17,452 nucleotides of DNA from DASUME01 sp041179425 (lineage in GTDB: Bacteria > Myxococcota_A > Polyangia > Polyangiales > DASUME01). The DNA is taken from the NCBI GenBank assembly GCA_041179425.1, contig JBEGTL010000115.1:1-17452 (forward strand), in the 5' to 3' direction. Shown here one piece after another: positions 1 to 6,241 of this stretch (position 1 is its first letter; the number at the start of each line of letters is the position of its first letter). The translations under genes and the position numbers were made by a program. The notes under the pieces are model-generated. The model was not told where the DNA came from and ran no database searches. It saw only the letters and a program-made list of their open reading frames with translations.

Positions 1-1222
1 CGGTGTGCCGACCGTCGGATAAGTTTAGAACCCAGAGCAGGGCCAGGGATAGATCTGGGATATCGGTGCCGCCCATCGCCTTGTACAGCCCGCGCTTGCC
101 CAGCTGCGGCTCGCCCCAGGGGGCGAGGTTGCGGTAGCCCACGTTGCCGTCGACGACATCGACGATCTGACGGAGCAGCTCGAGCGACTCGACCATGCGC
201 TCGGGCGAGACAAAAGTAAGGTCGTCCGCGGAGGTGTGGTACTCCGGGAACATCCCGTGTCGCCCGCGCATGAGTGACCCCACGGGGATACGAAAGCCGG
301 GCGAGTTGTACTGACGCTCGTCGTAGCCGTACGGGAAGAAGTCGATGACGTCGTGCGCAAGCCCGTTTTCTGCGAGTACGGCGGCCGCCGCGCGATCGAT
401 GACGGCCGTGCCAAAGGCCGTCTTTTTGTAGGTGAACGGGTGGCTATCCCCCAGGCAGGTCAGGGTCAGCCCATGCGCGATGCGGCCCGCGCGCTCGCGG
501 TTCTTGGCGAGCCAGGTGATCGCGCCGATGGTGCCGGGCGCGTACAGAAAGCGCACCGTGTGCCGGCGCTTGGGCACACGCTTGAGAGCCAACGCGAGAA
601 ACACGGAGACGGCGATGCCGCTGAGGTTGTCGTCGGCCAACGACGGATGGCAGACGTGGGTGGAGATCAAGATCTCCTCGTCGCTCTCGCCGGGCAGCAC
701 GTACTCGGCGTAGGTCAGGGAGCCGGGAGCCAGCGTGGCATCGATGTTCACCTCGTAGTCGCCTTCGGGCAACGCATCGAGCTGGTTCTGACTCAGGCAA
801 AAGCCCCAGGTCTCCTGGTAGTAGGACGTGCGGTAGGGGATCAGGTCGGGCTGCTTGGGCAGGGTGTGCAGGTGCGGGCGCAGCGCGGCCAGCGACATGG
901 TGGCGCGCACGGGCGTGCTGTAGTTGACGACGTGCAGGTTGTGGGCACGGAAGTCGACCACCCGCTTGCCGCTCGCGTCGGCGATGTAGGCATCGCGGAT
1001 ATTCCACTCGTTGGGCACGGTCCAGTCGAGCACGGGCGTGCCAGACGCGACCTCGCTCACGGACAGCGGCAAGTAGCGCGACAGGATGCTCAGGGTCTTG
1101 CGCACGCCGTCGCCCGTGATGCTGCGACAGATAGGGTAGAGCTCCTGAATCAAAGCGAAGAGCTCTCTGCCCACTGCCTCGCGGGTTTGTTCGGAACTCT
1201 CGGCGCCTCTAATCTCGTCCAT
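1..1222 (-). CDS. DUF4910-type M28-peptidase-like protein with C-terminal winged helix (3' end cut by window)
   Basis: The reading frame opens at an ATG at 1222 (MDEIRGAESS) and stays open for 407 codons to the left edge. It resembles the DUF4910/DUF2172 family, a co-catalytic zinc aminopeptidase fold of the M28 type followed by a winged helix. Likely metal ligands are kept: THVCHPSLADDNLSG (His189, His192, Asp197/198) and EYHTSADD (Glu327, His329). The last visible residues (LLWVLNLSDGRHT) look like the entry to the winged-helix module, so only a few dozen residues are probably missing. There is no signal peptide, so it is likely cytoplasmic. The substrate is unknown for the family, to my knowledge. 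It is divergent from a sugar C-methyltransferase only 54 bases away, and homologues often occur in sugar-modification clusters, which hints at a role in nucleotide-sugar or glycan chemistry. The family call is fairly secure; the function is inference. Confidence 0.82.
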   Translation of the reverse strand, partial: MDEIRGAESSEQTREAVGRELFALIQELYPICRSITGDGVRKTLSILSRYLPLSVSEVASGTPVLDWTVPNEWNIRDAYIADASGKRVVDFRAHNLHVVNYSTPVRATMSLAALRPHLHTLPKQPDLIPYRTSYYQETWGFCLSQNQLDALPEGDYEVNIDATLAPGSLTYAEYVLPGESDEEILISTHVCHPSLADDNLSGIAVSVFLALALKRVPKRRHTVRFLYAPGTIGAITWLAKNRERAGRIAHGLTLTCLGDSHPFTYKKTAFGTAVIDRAAAAVLAENGLAHDVIDFFPYGYDERQYNSPGFRIPVGSLMRGRHGMFPEYHTSADDLTFVSPERMVESLELLRQIVDVVDGNVGYRNLAPWGEPQLGKRGLYKAMGGTDIPDLSLALLWVLNLSDGRHT

Positions 1223-1276
1223 GAATCAGCCTACCTCCGCCTTGCACTCGACGCCCCGATAAGCGAATCTCGCGCC

Positions 1277-2512
1277 ATGAAGGCCCTCGTTTGCCGCTTC
1301 TGTAGCGCAAAACTCGAAGATACCGTCGTCGATTTGGGGATGTCGCCGCTCTGCGAGAGCTACGTGCCCGCCCACAAGGTCGACGCCATGGAGCCGTTCT
1401 ACCCGCTGCGTGTGTGGGTGTGCCGGCAGTGTTTCCTCGTGCAGCTCTCGGAGTACGTGAAGGTCGAGGAGATCTTCGAGGAGTACGCCTACTTCTCGTC
1501 GTTTTCCAGCAGCTGGCTCAAGCACGCCGAAGACTACGTCGCGATGATCAGCGAGCGGCTCGGCCTGGGCAAAGACAGCCTGGTCGTCGAGCTCGCCAGC
1601 AACGACGGCTACCTGCTCCAGTACTTCGTCGAGCGACAGATCCCCTGCCTCGGCATCGAGCCGGCCATCAACGTGGCCAAGGTCGCTGTCGAGAAGCGCA
1701 ATGTGCCCACCGACGTGGTGTTCTTTCACGAGCAGACCGCGCGCGACATGAAGGCCGCCGGCAAGCTGGCCGACCTGGTGCTCGGCAACAACGTGCTGGC
1801 GCAGATCCCCGACCTCAACGCGTTCGTCGCGGGCATCCCCGTCATCCTCAAGCCACAGGGCACGGTGACCATCGAGTTCCCGCACGTGCTCAAGATGATC
1901 GAAGAAAATCAGTTCGACACCATCTATCACGAGCACTTTTGTTACTTCTCGCTACTCAGCGTCGAAGCCATCTTCGCCAAGCATGGCCTCACCATCTTCG
2001 ACGTCGAAGAGCTGTGGACGCACGGTGGTTCGCTCCGTATCTACGCGCGCCACGCGGCCGATCAGACGCGCCCTGTCACGGCGCGCCTCCACGAGCTGCG
2101 CGCACGCGAAGAGTCGGCCGGCTACAAAAACATCGAGACCTACACCAACTTCGAGTTCCGTGCGCGCGAGACCAAGAACAAGCTGCTCAGCCTGCTCATC
2201 GAGGCCAAGCGCGCGGGCAAGCGCGTCGCGGCCTACGGTGCACCCGGCAAGGGCAACACCTTGCTCAACTACTGCGGCATCCGCACCGACTACATCGAGT
2301 TCACGGTCGACAAGAACCCCTACAAGCAGGGCAAGTTTTTGCCGGGCACGCATATCCCCATCTACGGCCCCGAGAAGATCGACGAAGAGAAGCCGGACTA
2401 CATCGTGATCCTGCCCTGGAACTTCAAGGACGAGATCATGAAGCAGCTGGCCCACACGCGGAGCTGGGGCGCCAAGTTCATCATCCCCATCCCCGAAGCC
2501 ACGTTGATCTGA
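1277..2512 (+). CDS. NDP-sugar C-methyltransferase-like SAM-dependent methyltransferase (411 aa)
   Basis: Three regions match the TylC3/TcaB9-type sugar C-methyltransferases. The N-terminal zinc module has cysteines 6, 9, 49 and 52 (CRFC and CRQC). The SAM-binding Rossmann core carries VVELASNDG at 103-111. The C-terminal domain has AYGAPGKGNT near 320-328. The YHEH motif at 217-220 corresponds to the catalytic Tyr/Glu/His cluster of that family, so the enzyme looks active. The expected reaction is transfer of a methyl group to a ring carbon of a keto-deoxysugar nucleotide in the cytoplasm. The frame is open far upstream, but homology begins at the ATG at 1277 (MKALVCRFC), and earlier codons lie antisense to the DUF4910 gene. 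No strong ribosome binding site is visible. The tgt-like gene follows after 17 bases, suggesting one transcript although the functions seem unrelated. The exact sugar cannot be read from the sequence. Confidence 0.9.
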   Translation: MKALVCRFCSAKLEDTVVDLGMSPLCESYVPAHKVDAMEPFYPLRVWVCRQCFLVQLSEYVKVEEIFEEYAYFSSFSSSWLKHAEDYVAMISERLGLGKDSLVVELASNDGYLLQYFVERQIPCLGIEPAINVAKVAVEKRNVPTDVVFFHEQTARDMKAAGKLADLVLGNNVLAQIPDLNAFVAGIPVILKPQGTVTIEFPHVLKMIEENQFDTIYHEHFCYFSLLSVEAIFAKHGLTIFDVEELWTHGGSLRIYARHAADQTRPVTARLHELRAREESAGYKNIETYTNFEFRARETKNKLLSLLIEAKRAGKRVAAYGAPGKGNTLLNYCGIRTDYIEFTVDKNPYKQGKFLPGTHIPIYGPEKIDEEKPDYIVILPWNFKDEIMKQLAHTRSWGAKFIIPIPEATLI

Positions 2513-2529
2513 CGCGTCGAGAAGTACCC

Positions 2530-3693
2530 ATGCTCCCCTTCACCGTTCACGCGCGGGACCCCCACTCGCGCGCGCGTCGCGGCACCGTCGTCACGCCGCA
2601 CGGCGACATCCAAACGCCCGCGTTCATGGCCGTAGGCACACGTGCCACCGTCACCGGGCTCACGCCGCGCGACCTCTCCGAGGTGGGCGCTCAGGTGGTG
2701 CTCGGCAACACCTACCACCTGATGCTGCGGCCCGGCCCCGAGCTGTTTCAGCGTGTGGGCGGCATCCACAACTACATGGGCTGGCAGGGGCCCGTGCTCA
2801 CCGACTCGGGCGGCTACCAGATCTTCTCGCTGCCGCAAGATCGCACGGTGAGCGAGCGCGGTGCGCGCTTTCGCAGCTACGTCGACCAACGTATGCACAT
2901 GCTCTCGCCCGAGCGCTCCATCGAGGTGCAGACCGCCATCGGGTCCGACATCATGATGGTGCTCGACGTGTGCATCGACTCCACGTCCGACGTGTCGGCC
3001 ACGCGTGCCGCCATGGAGCGCACGCACCGCTGGGCGCTGCGCAGCCTCGCCGCGCGCACCAATCCGCAGCAGGCGCTGTTTGCGATCGTGCAGGGTGGCG
3101 TCAACTCGGCGCTGCGCTCCGAGTCGGCGGCGTTCCTCACGCAGCACCCGTTCGATGGCTTTGCGCTGGGCGGCTTGGCGGTGGGCGACACGCGTGCCGA
3201 GCGCGAAGACATCACCCACTTCGCGGCCGAGCTGTTGCCCGTCGATCGCCCGCGCTACTTGATGGGTGTCGGCACGCCGCCCGATCTGCTCGAGGCCATG
3301 CTGGCAGGCGTCGACATGTTCGACTGCGTGTTGCCCACGCACCTCGGCTGGCAGGGCACCGGGTTCACCTCCACGGGGCGCGTACGCATCACGCGCGCCG
3401 CCAACGGCAGCGCCGACGTGCCGCTCGACGCCAGCTGTAGCTGCGCCACCTGTCGCACCACCACCCGCTCGTACCTGCACCACTTGTTCAAGTGCAGCGA
3501 GCCGCTCGGTCCGCGTCTGCTCTCCCTCCACAACCTGCACCACTATCACTCGCTGATGAGTGAGGCGCGCGCCGCCATCGAGGCGGGCACCTACGCGGCC
3601 TACGCGCGTGACAAGCTCGACGCCATCGATCGCCACGAGCACAGCGACAAACGGATGGGACGCACCCCGGCGCCCGTCGAGCAGGCAGGGTGA
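2530..3693 (+). CDS. tgt: tRNA-guanine(34) transglycosylase, divergent variant (387 aa)
   Basis: Members of this family exchange guanine 34 of certain tRNA anticodons for a 7-deazaguanine (preQ1 in bacteria, queuine in eukaryotes). Conserved features are TDSGGYQIFSL with Asp92, SDIMMVLDVC with Asp146, IVQGGV, the nucleophile region GVDMFDCVLPT with Asp265, and a zinc site of Cys303, Cys305, Cys308 and His334. Length is near the family norm. The oddity is the segment after the nucleophile: classical bacterial enzymes have TRxxRNG, but here it is THLGWQG, so both arginines are replaced (His271, Trp274). Those arginines contact tRNA in the Zymomonas enzyme, as I recall. The start ATG follows a weak GAGAAG and begins family homology. 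The stop overlaps the GTG start of the MnmD-like gene by four bases, implying translational coupling. It is a TGT family member with high confidence; ordinary preQ1/tRNA specificity is uncertain. Confidence 0.92.
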   Translation: MLPFTVHARDPHSRARRGTVVTPHGDIQTPAFMAVGTRATVTGLTPRDLSEVGAQVVLGNTYHLMLRPGPELFQRVGGIHNYMGWQGPVLTDSGGYQIFSLPQDRTVSERGARFRSYVDQRMHMLSPERSIEVQTAIGSDIMMVLDVCIDSTSDVSATRAAMERTHRWALRSLAARTNPQQALFAIVQGGVNSALRSESAAFLTQHPFDGFALGGLAVGDTRAEREDITHFAAELLPVDRPRYLMGVGTPPDLLEAMLAGVDMFDCVLPTHLGWQGTGFTSTGRVRITRAANGSADVPLDASCSCATCRTTTRSYLHHLFKCSEPLGPRLLSLHNLHHYHSLMSEARAAIEAGTYAAYARDKLDAIDRHEHSDKRMGRTPAPVEQAG

Positions 3694-4538
3694 GCGAGCG
3701 CGGAGACAGCGAGCCCGCCTACGCAGGCTGCGAAGTCGTAGTCACCCGCGCGGGCGAGCACTCCATCCTCGATCATCAGACCGGGGAGGTGATGCATCCT
3801 GTAGGACGCGTAGAGTCCGACACGCTGTACGTCGCGCCTGCGCGCCTCGAGGCGCGCCTTGCCGAGCCCACACGCGTGCCGCTCGTGTTGCTCGACGTGG
3901 GGCTGGGCATGGCGAGCAACGCGCTCGCAGCCTTCCGTGTGGCGCACCAGCTCGCGTCTCCGGGACGCCCGCTCGAGATCGTCAGCGTCGATCACTCGCT
4001 CGCACCGCTGGCCCTCGCGCTGTCCGATCAGCACGCAGCCGCGTTTGGTCTCACTGGCTTCGCGGGAGACGCGGCGCGACAGCTGCTGGCGCACCCACAA
4101 AGCGCGTACCGCGACGAGCGCGTGACTTGGCGTCTGTGTCTGTGCGACCTTTCGGCCGCGCTCGCGCAGCAGCCTGCCGCGGCGTTCGACGTGGTGTTCT
4201 GGGATATCTACTCGCCGCGCTCGCTCCCTCAGTTCTGGACGGCAGCGTCGTTTCGCGCGCTGCGTCGTGTCTGCCGTGTCGGGGCCACCGTGCACACCTA
4301 CAGCGGTGCGCTCGGCGTTCGCGCGGCGATGCTGCTCGGTGGCTTCGTGGTGGGTCTCGGCCCGTCGTCGGGTGGCAAGCAGCGACACACCACCATCGCG
4401 GCGGTAGAGCTGCGTGATCTGGAGCGGCCGCTCGGCAGGGACTGGTTGTCGCGGCTCTCGCTGGGGCGCGCGAGCGGAGCCGTGTTGCTGTCTGACGACG
4501 AGTTTGCGCTGCTCGAAGGGCTGCCGCAGTTCGCGTAG
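3690..4538 (+). CDS. MnmD/MnmC-like SAM-dependent methyltransferase (282 aa)
   Basis: The protein resembles the methyltransferase domain of MnmC, or stand-alone MnmD, which completes mnm5 modification of wobble uridine in tRNA. Visible motifs are the SAM loop LLDVGLGMASNA (Asp69, Gly71, Gly73), an N-terminal GEVMHP...DTLYV segment typical of the family, the active-site stretch VVFWDIYSPRSLPQFW with Asp172, and a C-terminal GGKQRHTTIA. MnmC/MnmD proteins usually have D-x-F-[SA]-P followed by N-P-E-L-W; here Tyr replaces Phe and the next residues differ, so the substrate may not be the standard one. The GTG start shares GTGA with the stop of the tgt-like gene, so the two are almost certainly co-translated and probably act in one pathway of anticodon modification. 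No FAD oxidase domain of the MnmC type is present. The family is confident; the substrate is inferred. Confidence 0.8.
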   Translation: MSERGDSEPAYAGCEVVVTRAGEHSILDHQTGEVMHPVGRVESDTLYVAPARLEARLAEPTRVPLVLLDVGLGMASNALAAFRVAHQLASPGRPLEIVSVDHSLAPLALALSDQHAAAFGLTGFAGDAARQLLAHPQSAYRDERVTWRLCLCDLSAALAQQPAAAFDVVFWDIYSPRSLPQFWTAASFRALRRVCRVGATVHTYSGALGVRAAMLLGGFVVGLGPSSGGKQRHTTIAAVELRDLERPLGRDWLSRLSLGRASGAVLLSDDEFALLEGLPQFA

Positions 4539-4550
4539 TCGACCGCGCTG

Positions 4551-5483
4551 CTACGTGGAGGCTGTCGAGCTGGACTCGGTCGCATCCACGCGCGCAGTAA
4601 GGTCGTGGACGATCTCGGCGAGCTCGCGCGGGTGAGAACGCGGGACCCAGTGGCCGGCCTGCAGGTGGTGGACCGTCAGGTCTGTGACGTACTCGTCGAC
4701 GAAGTCGTAGGTAGCGGGTCGCAAAAACGGATCGTTGAGCGGAACGACCAAGGCGGTGGGCACGCCGATGGAGTGTCGCGCGGGCAACGGCGGCGGGCTG
4801 CCGGCATTCTGACGGTACAGCTCGAGAGCGTGATGCGTGCGCGACCAGACCTGCGCTTCTGTGATGTTTAGGTAGGGGTCGTCTTGGGGCACGCCACCAC
4901 GTTGCATGGTGAGGCGGTAGAGCCGCGGACCGTGCTTGCGGAGCAGCCACTCCGGGACGCGAGGGAGCTGAAAAAAGCCGGCGTACCAGCTGGAGGCGAG
5001 CTGTCCCAAGCCGGCGAGCATCTCGGGCGGACGCAGGGAGCGCAGGTGGCGCACCGTGGCGCTCCACATCAACGCCAGGTGCGGACCGGAGACGCTGGTA
5101 AACGAACGAATGCGCCGCTCGCGTGTGCGGTCGGACACGTAGGAGAACGCCAGGATGGAGCCCCAGTCGTGCGCGAGCATGTGGACGCGGGCCGAGCTGC
5201 CGAACACGGCGTCGATGACGGCCGTGAAGTCGGGCATGATGGCCTCGATACGAAAGCCCTCGCGGCTCGCCGGCGCGCTGCTCTGGCCCACGCCGCGCAG
5301 GTCGAACGCCGCGATATGAAAGTCGCGACCGAGCTGCTCGATCAGCAACGAAAACACGTCGTGGGTGTCGGGGAAACCATGCACCAACAACAGCGGCGGG
5401 CGACCTCGCTGGCCGTACTCGACGACGTGCAGCTGCACACCGCGTGAGCGAACACGCCTCTTCTGTAGCGCCAGTTCAGTCAT
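4551..5483 (-). CDS. alpha/beta hydrolase, epoxide-hydrolase-like (310 aa)
   Basis: The N-terminal half contains the oxyanion motif HGFPD (35-39) and the nucleophile elbow AHDWGS with Asp106. An aspartate nucleophile, rather than serine, points to epoxide hydrolases and haloalkane dehalogenases. The acid is probably Asp251 (PLNDPF) and the base His278 (AGHWVPRSHP), giving a complete Asp-Asp-His triad. The cap region with WYAGFFQLPRVPEW resembles EphD-type hydrolases. There is no signal peptide. Its natural substrate is unknown; hydrolysis of an epoxide to a diol is the expected chemistry. The gene starts at an ATG at 5483, lies 195 bases downstream of the HipB-like regulator, and ends 12 bases from the convergent MnmD-like gene. 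Nothing in the neighbourhood identifies a pathway. A haloalkane dehalogenase is less likely because the cap looks EphD-like. Confidence 0.85.
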   Translation of the reverse strand: MTELALQKRRVRSRGVQLHVVEYGQRGRPPLLLVHGFPDTHDVFSLLIEQLGRDFHIAAFDLRGVGQSSAPASREGFRIEAIMPDFTAVIDAVFGSSARVHMLAHDWGSILAFSYVSDRTRERRIRSFTSVSGPHLALMWSATVRHLRSLRPPEMLAGLGQLASSWYAGFFQLPRVPEWLLRKHGPRLYRLTMQRGGVPQDDPYLNITEAQVWSRTHHALELYRQNAGSPPPLPARHSIGVPTALVVPLNDPFLRPATYDFVDEYVTDLTVHHLQAGHWVPRSHPRELAEIVHDLTARVDATESSSTAST

Positions 5484-5678
5484 CTCTCTAGGCTACCTGA
5501 GCGGCGCGCATCTGGCCCGTCTGGTCGAGCCAAAGTGTAGTCATCTACGGCCACGCAACGGACCACGTCCAGGCAGGTCTGCAGACCACGGTGTCGAGGG
5601 CAACGTTCAGCCGCGAGGCGGCTCGGCACGAGCGCTCGTGTTGTCGGAACGGAGACCACGAGGCCCTAGGTCTCGCTC
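5484..5678. other. intergenic spacer with hairpin-forming repeats
   Basis: This 195-base gap between the regulator and the hydrolase holds no convincing reading frame. Just past the regulator's stop, GAGACC (5652-5657) and GGTCTC (5669-5674) form a six-base inverted repeat with an 11-base loop. A 14-base palindrome CACGAGCGCTCGTG lies at 5627-5640. Neither is followed by a T run on the minus strand, so an intrinsic terminator is not supported; they could still shape the 3' end of the regulator transcript. No remnant of a HipA kinase is visible. Confidence 0.4.
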
Positions 5679-6146
5679 TCATGTGCGCTTCCGAGTTTTT
5701 TTCTTTGCTTTCGGGGACGGGGAGAGCAGGGCGGCCAGCTCGACGTCGGTGGTCATACGTTGGTCGACGGCCCAGTCGTGATGGGTCGGGCTCTCTACTC
5801 GGAGAGGAGGCACGGAAGGGGTGGCGCGGACGGGCTGACGAGCGGTCTCACGCGGTGCGACCGAGAGCTGCGCATCTTGCAGCGCGCGCCCGAGCGTATC
5901 GGCGCGTGCCAGGAGCTCGAGATCTTCGTCGAGGCCGAGAACCTGGAGCACTGACAGGTAGGCACCAATGGTTACGCCCGGGCCGCCACGCTCCAGCCCG
6001 CGCAGCGTCATCGGGGCCATGCCCGCGCGCTCGGACATCTGTTTAGCCGTTAGCTTCCTGCGCAGCCGCGCGAGCCGGAGTCGCTCGCCGAGGCGGACGA
6101 GGCGCTGCTCGGTGGCTGGAAGCAGGGGTGCGCTAGTTTTGGCCAT
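5679..6146 (-). CDS. HipB-like XRE-family transcriptional regulator, orphan (155 aa)
   Basis: A helix-turn-helix of the XRE/Cro type spans roughly residues 19-72. The recognition region LTAKQMSERAGMAPMTLRGL is followed by ERGGPGVTIGAYLSVLQVLGL, a pattern typical of HipB-like antitoxins and regulators. The C-terminal third is low in complexity and ends in a basic tail (KAKKKTRKRT). HipB proteins repress their own operon and neutralise the HipA kinase. No hipA gene or remnant is adjacent: downstream is a hydrolase and upstream a peptidase. It is therefore an orphan repressor, the survivor of a lost toxin-antitoxin pair, or a partner of a distant kinase. The ATG at 6146 lies nine bases after a perfect TATAAT and has no Shine-Dalgarno sequence, so the mRNA is probably leaderless. 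The upstream region is AT-rich and carries repeated operator-like elements, indicating autoregulation. The DNA-binding role is confident; the target set is unknown. Confidence 0.85.
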   Translation of the reverse strand: MAKTSAPLLPATEQRLVRLGERLRLARLRRKLTAKQMSERAGMAPMTLRGLERGGPGVTIGAYLSVLQVLGLDEDLELLARADTLGRALQDAQLSVAPRETARQPVRATPSVPPLRVESPTHHDWAVDQRMTTDVELAALLSPSPKAKKKTRKRT

Positions 6147-6241
6147 GACGCCAATATTATAGCGATCCTATGCGCATATCGCTAAAATATTTCCATTGTA
6201 GAATCATCGGTCGCCAGTATTTTAGCGACCAACGTCGTCTG
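6147..6241 (-). promoter_or_regulatory. promoter and three-site operator of the HipB-like gene
   Basis: On the minus strand a perfect -10 box TATAAT lies at 6161-6156, nine bases before the ATG, so transcription should begin at or within a few bases of the start codon. The element TATTTTAGCGA occurs exactly at 6218-6228 on plus and at 6189-6179 on minus, and with one mismatch (TATTATAGCGA) at 6155-6165 on plus. Copies one and two face each other across 13 bases, forming a dyad centred at 6172. Copy one covers the -10 box and copy two the -35 position. A further inverted repeat GGTCGC/GCGACC (6209-6214, 6225-6230) overlaps copy three. G+C is about 43% by hand count, far below the surroundings. 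Binding of the adjacent HipB-like protein is inferred from position. Confidence 0.7.

Noticed and set aside
353..1276. Long open frame continuing upstream of the C-methyltransferase
   Set aside because: It is the antisense of the DUF4910 gene, has atypical composition and no homology; family similarity begins only at the ATG at 1277.
1414..2529. Open frame upstream of the tgt start
   Set aside because: It is an out-of-frame, arginine-rich shadow of the C-methyltransferase; TGT homology starts at the ATG at 2530.
5627..5640. 14-base palindrome as a significant regulatory site
   Set aside because: At this G+C content about two perfect 14-base palindromes are expected per 17 kb by chance, so it was kept only as a descriptive note.
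5484..5678. Remnant of a hipA toxin gene next to the HipB-like regulator
   Set aside because: No frame in either direction shows HipA kinase motifs and the gap is too short for more than a fragment.
5694..5707. T-rich run as an intrinsic terminator
   Set aside because: On the minus strand it encodes the lysine-rich C-terminus of the HipB-like protein and is not preceded by a stem on the appropriate strand.
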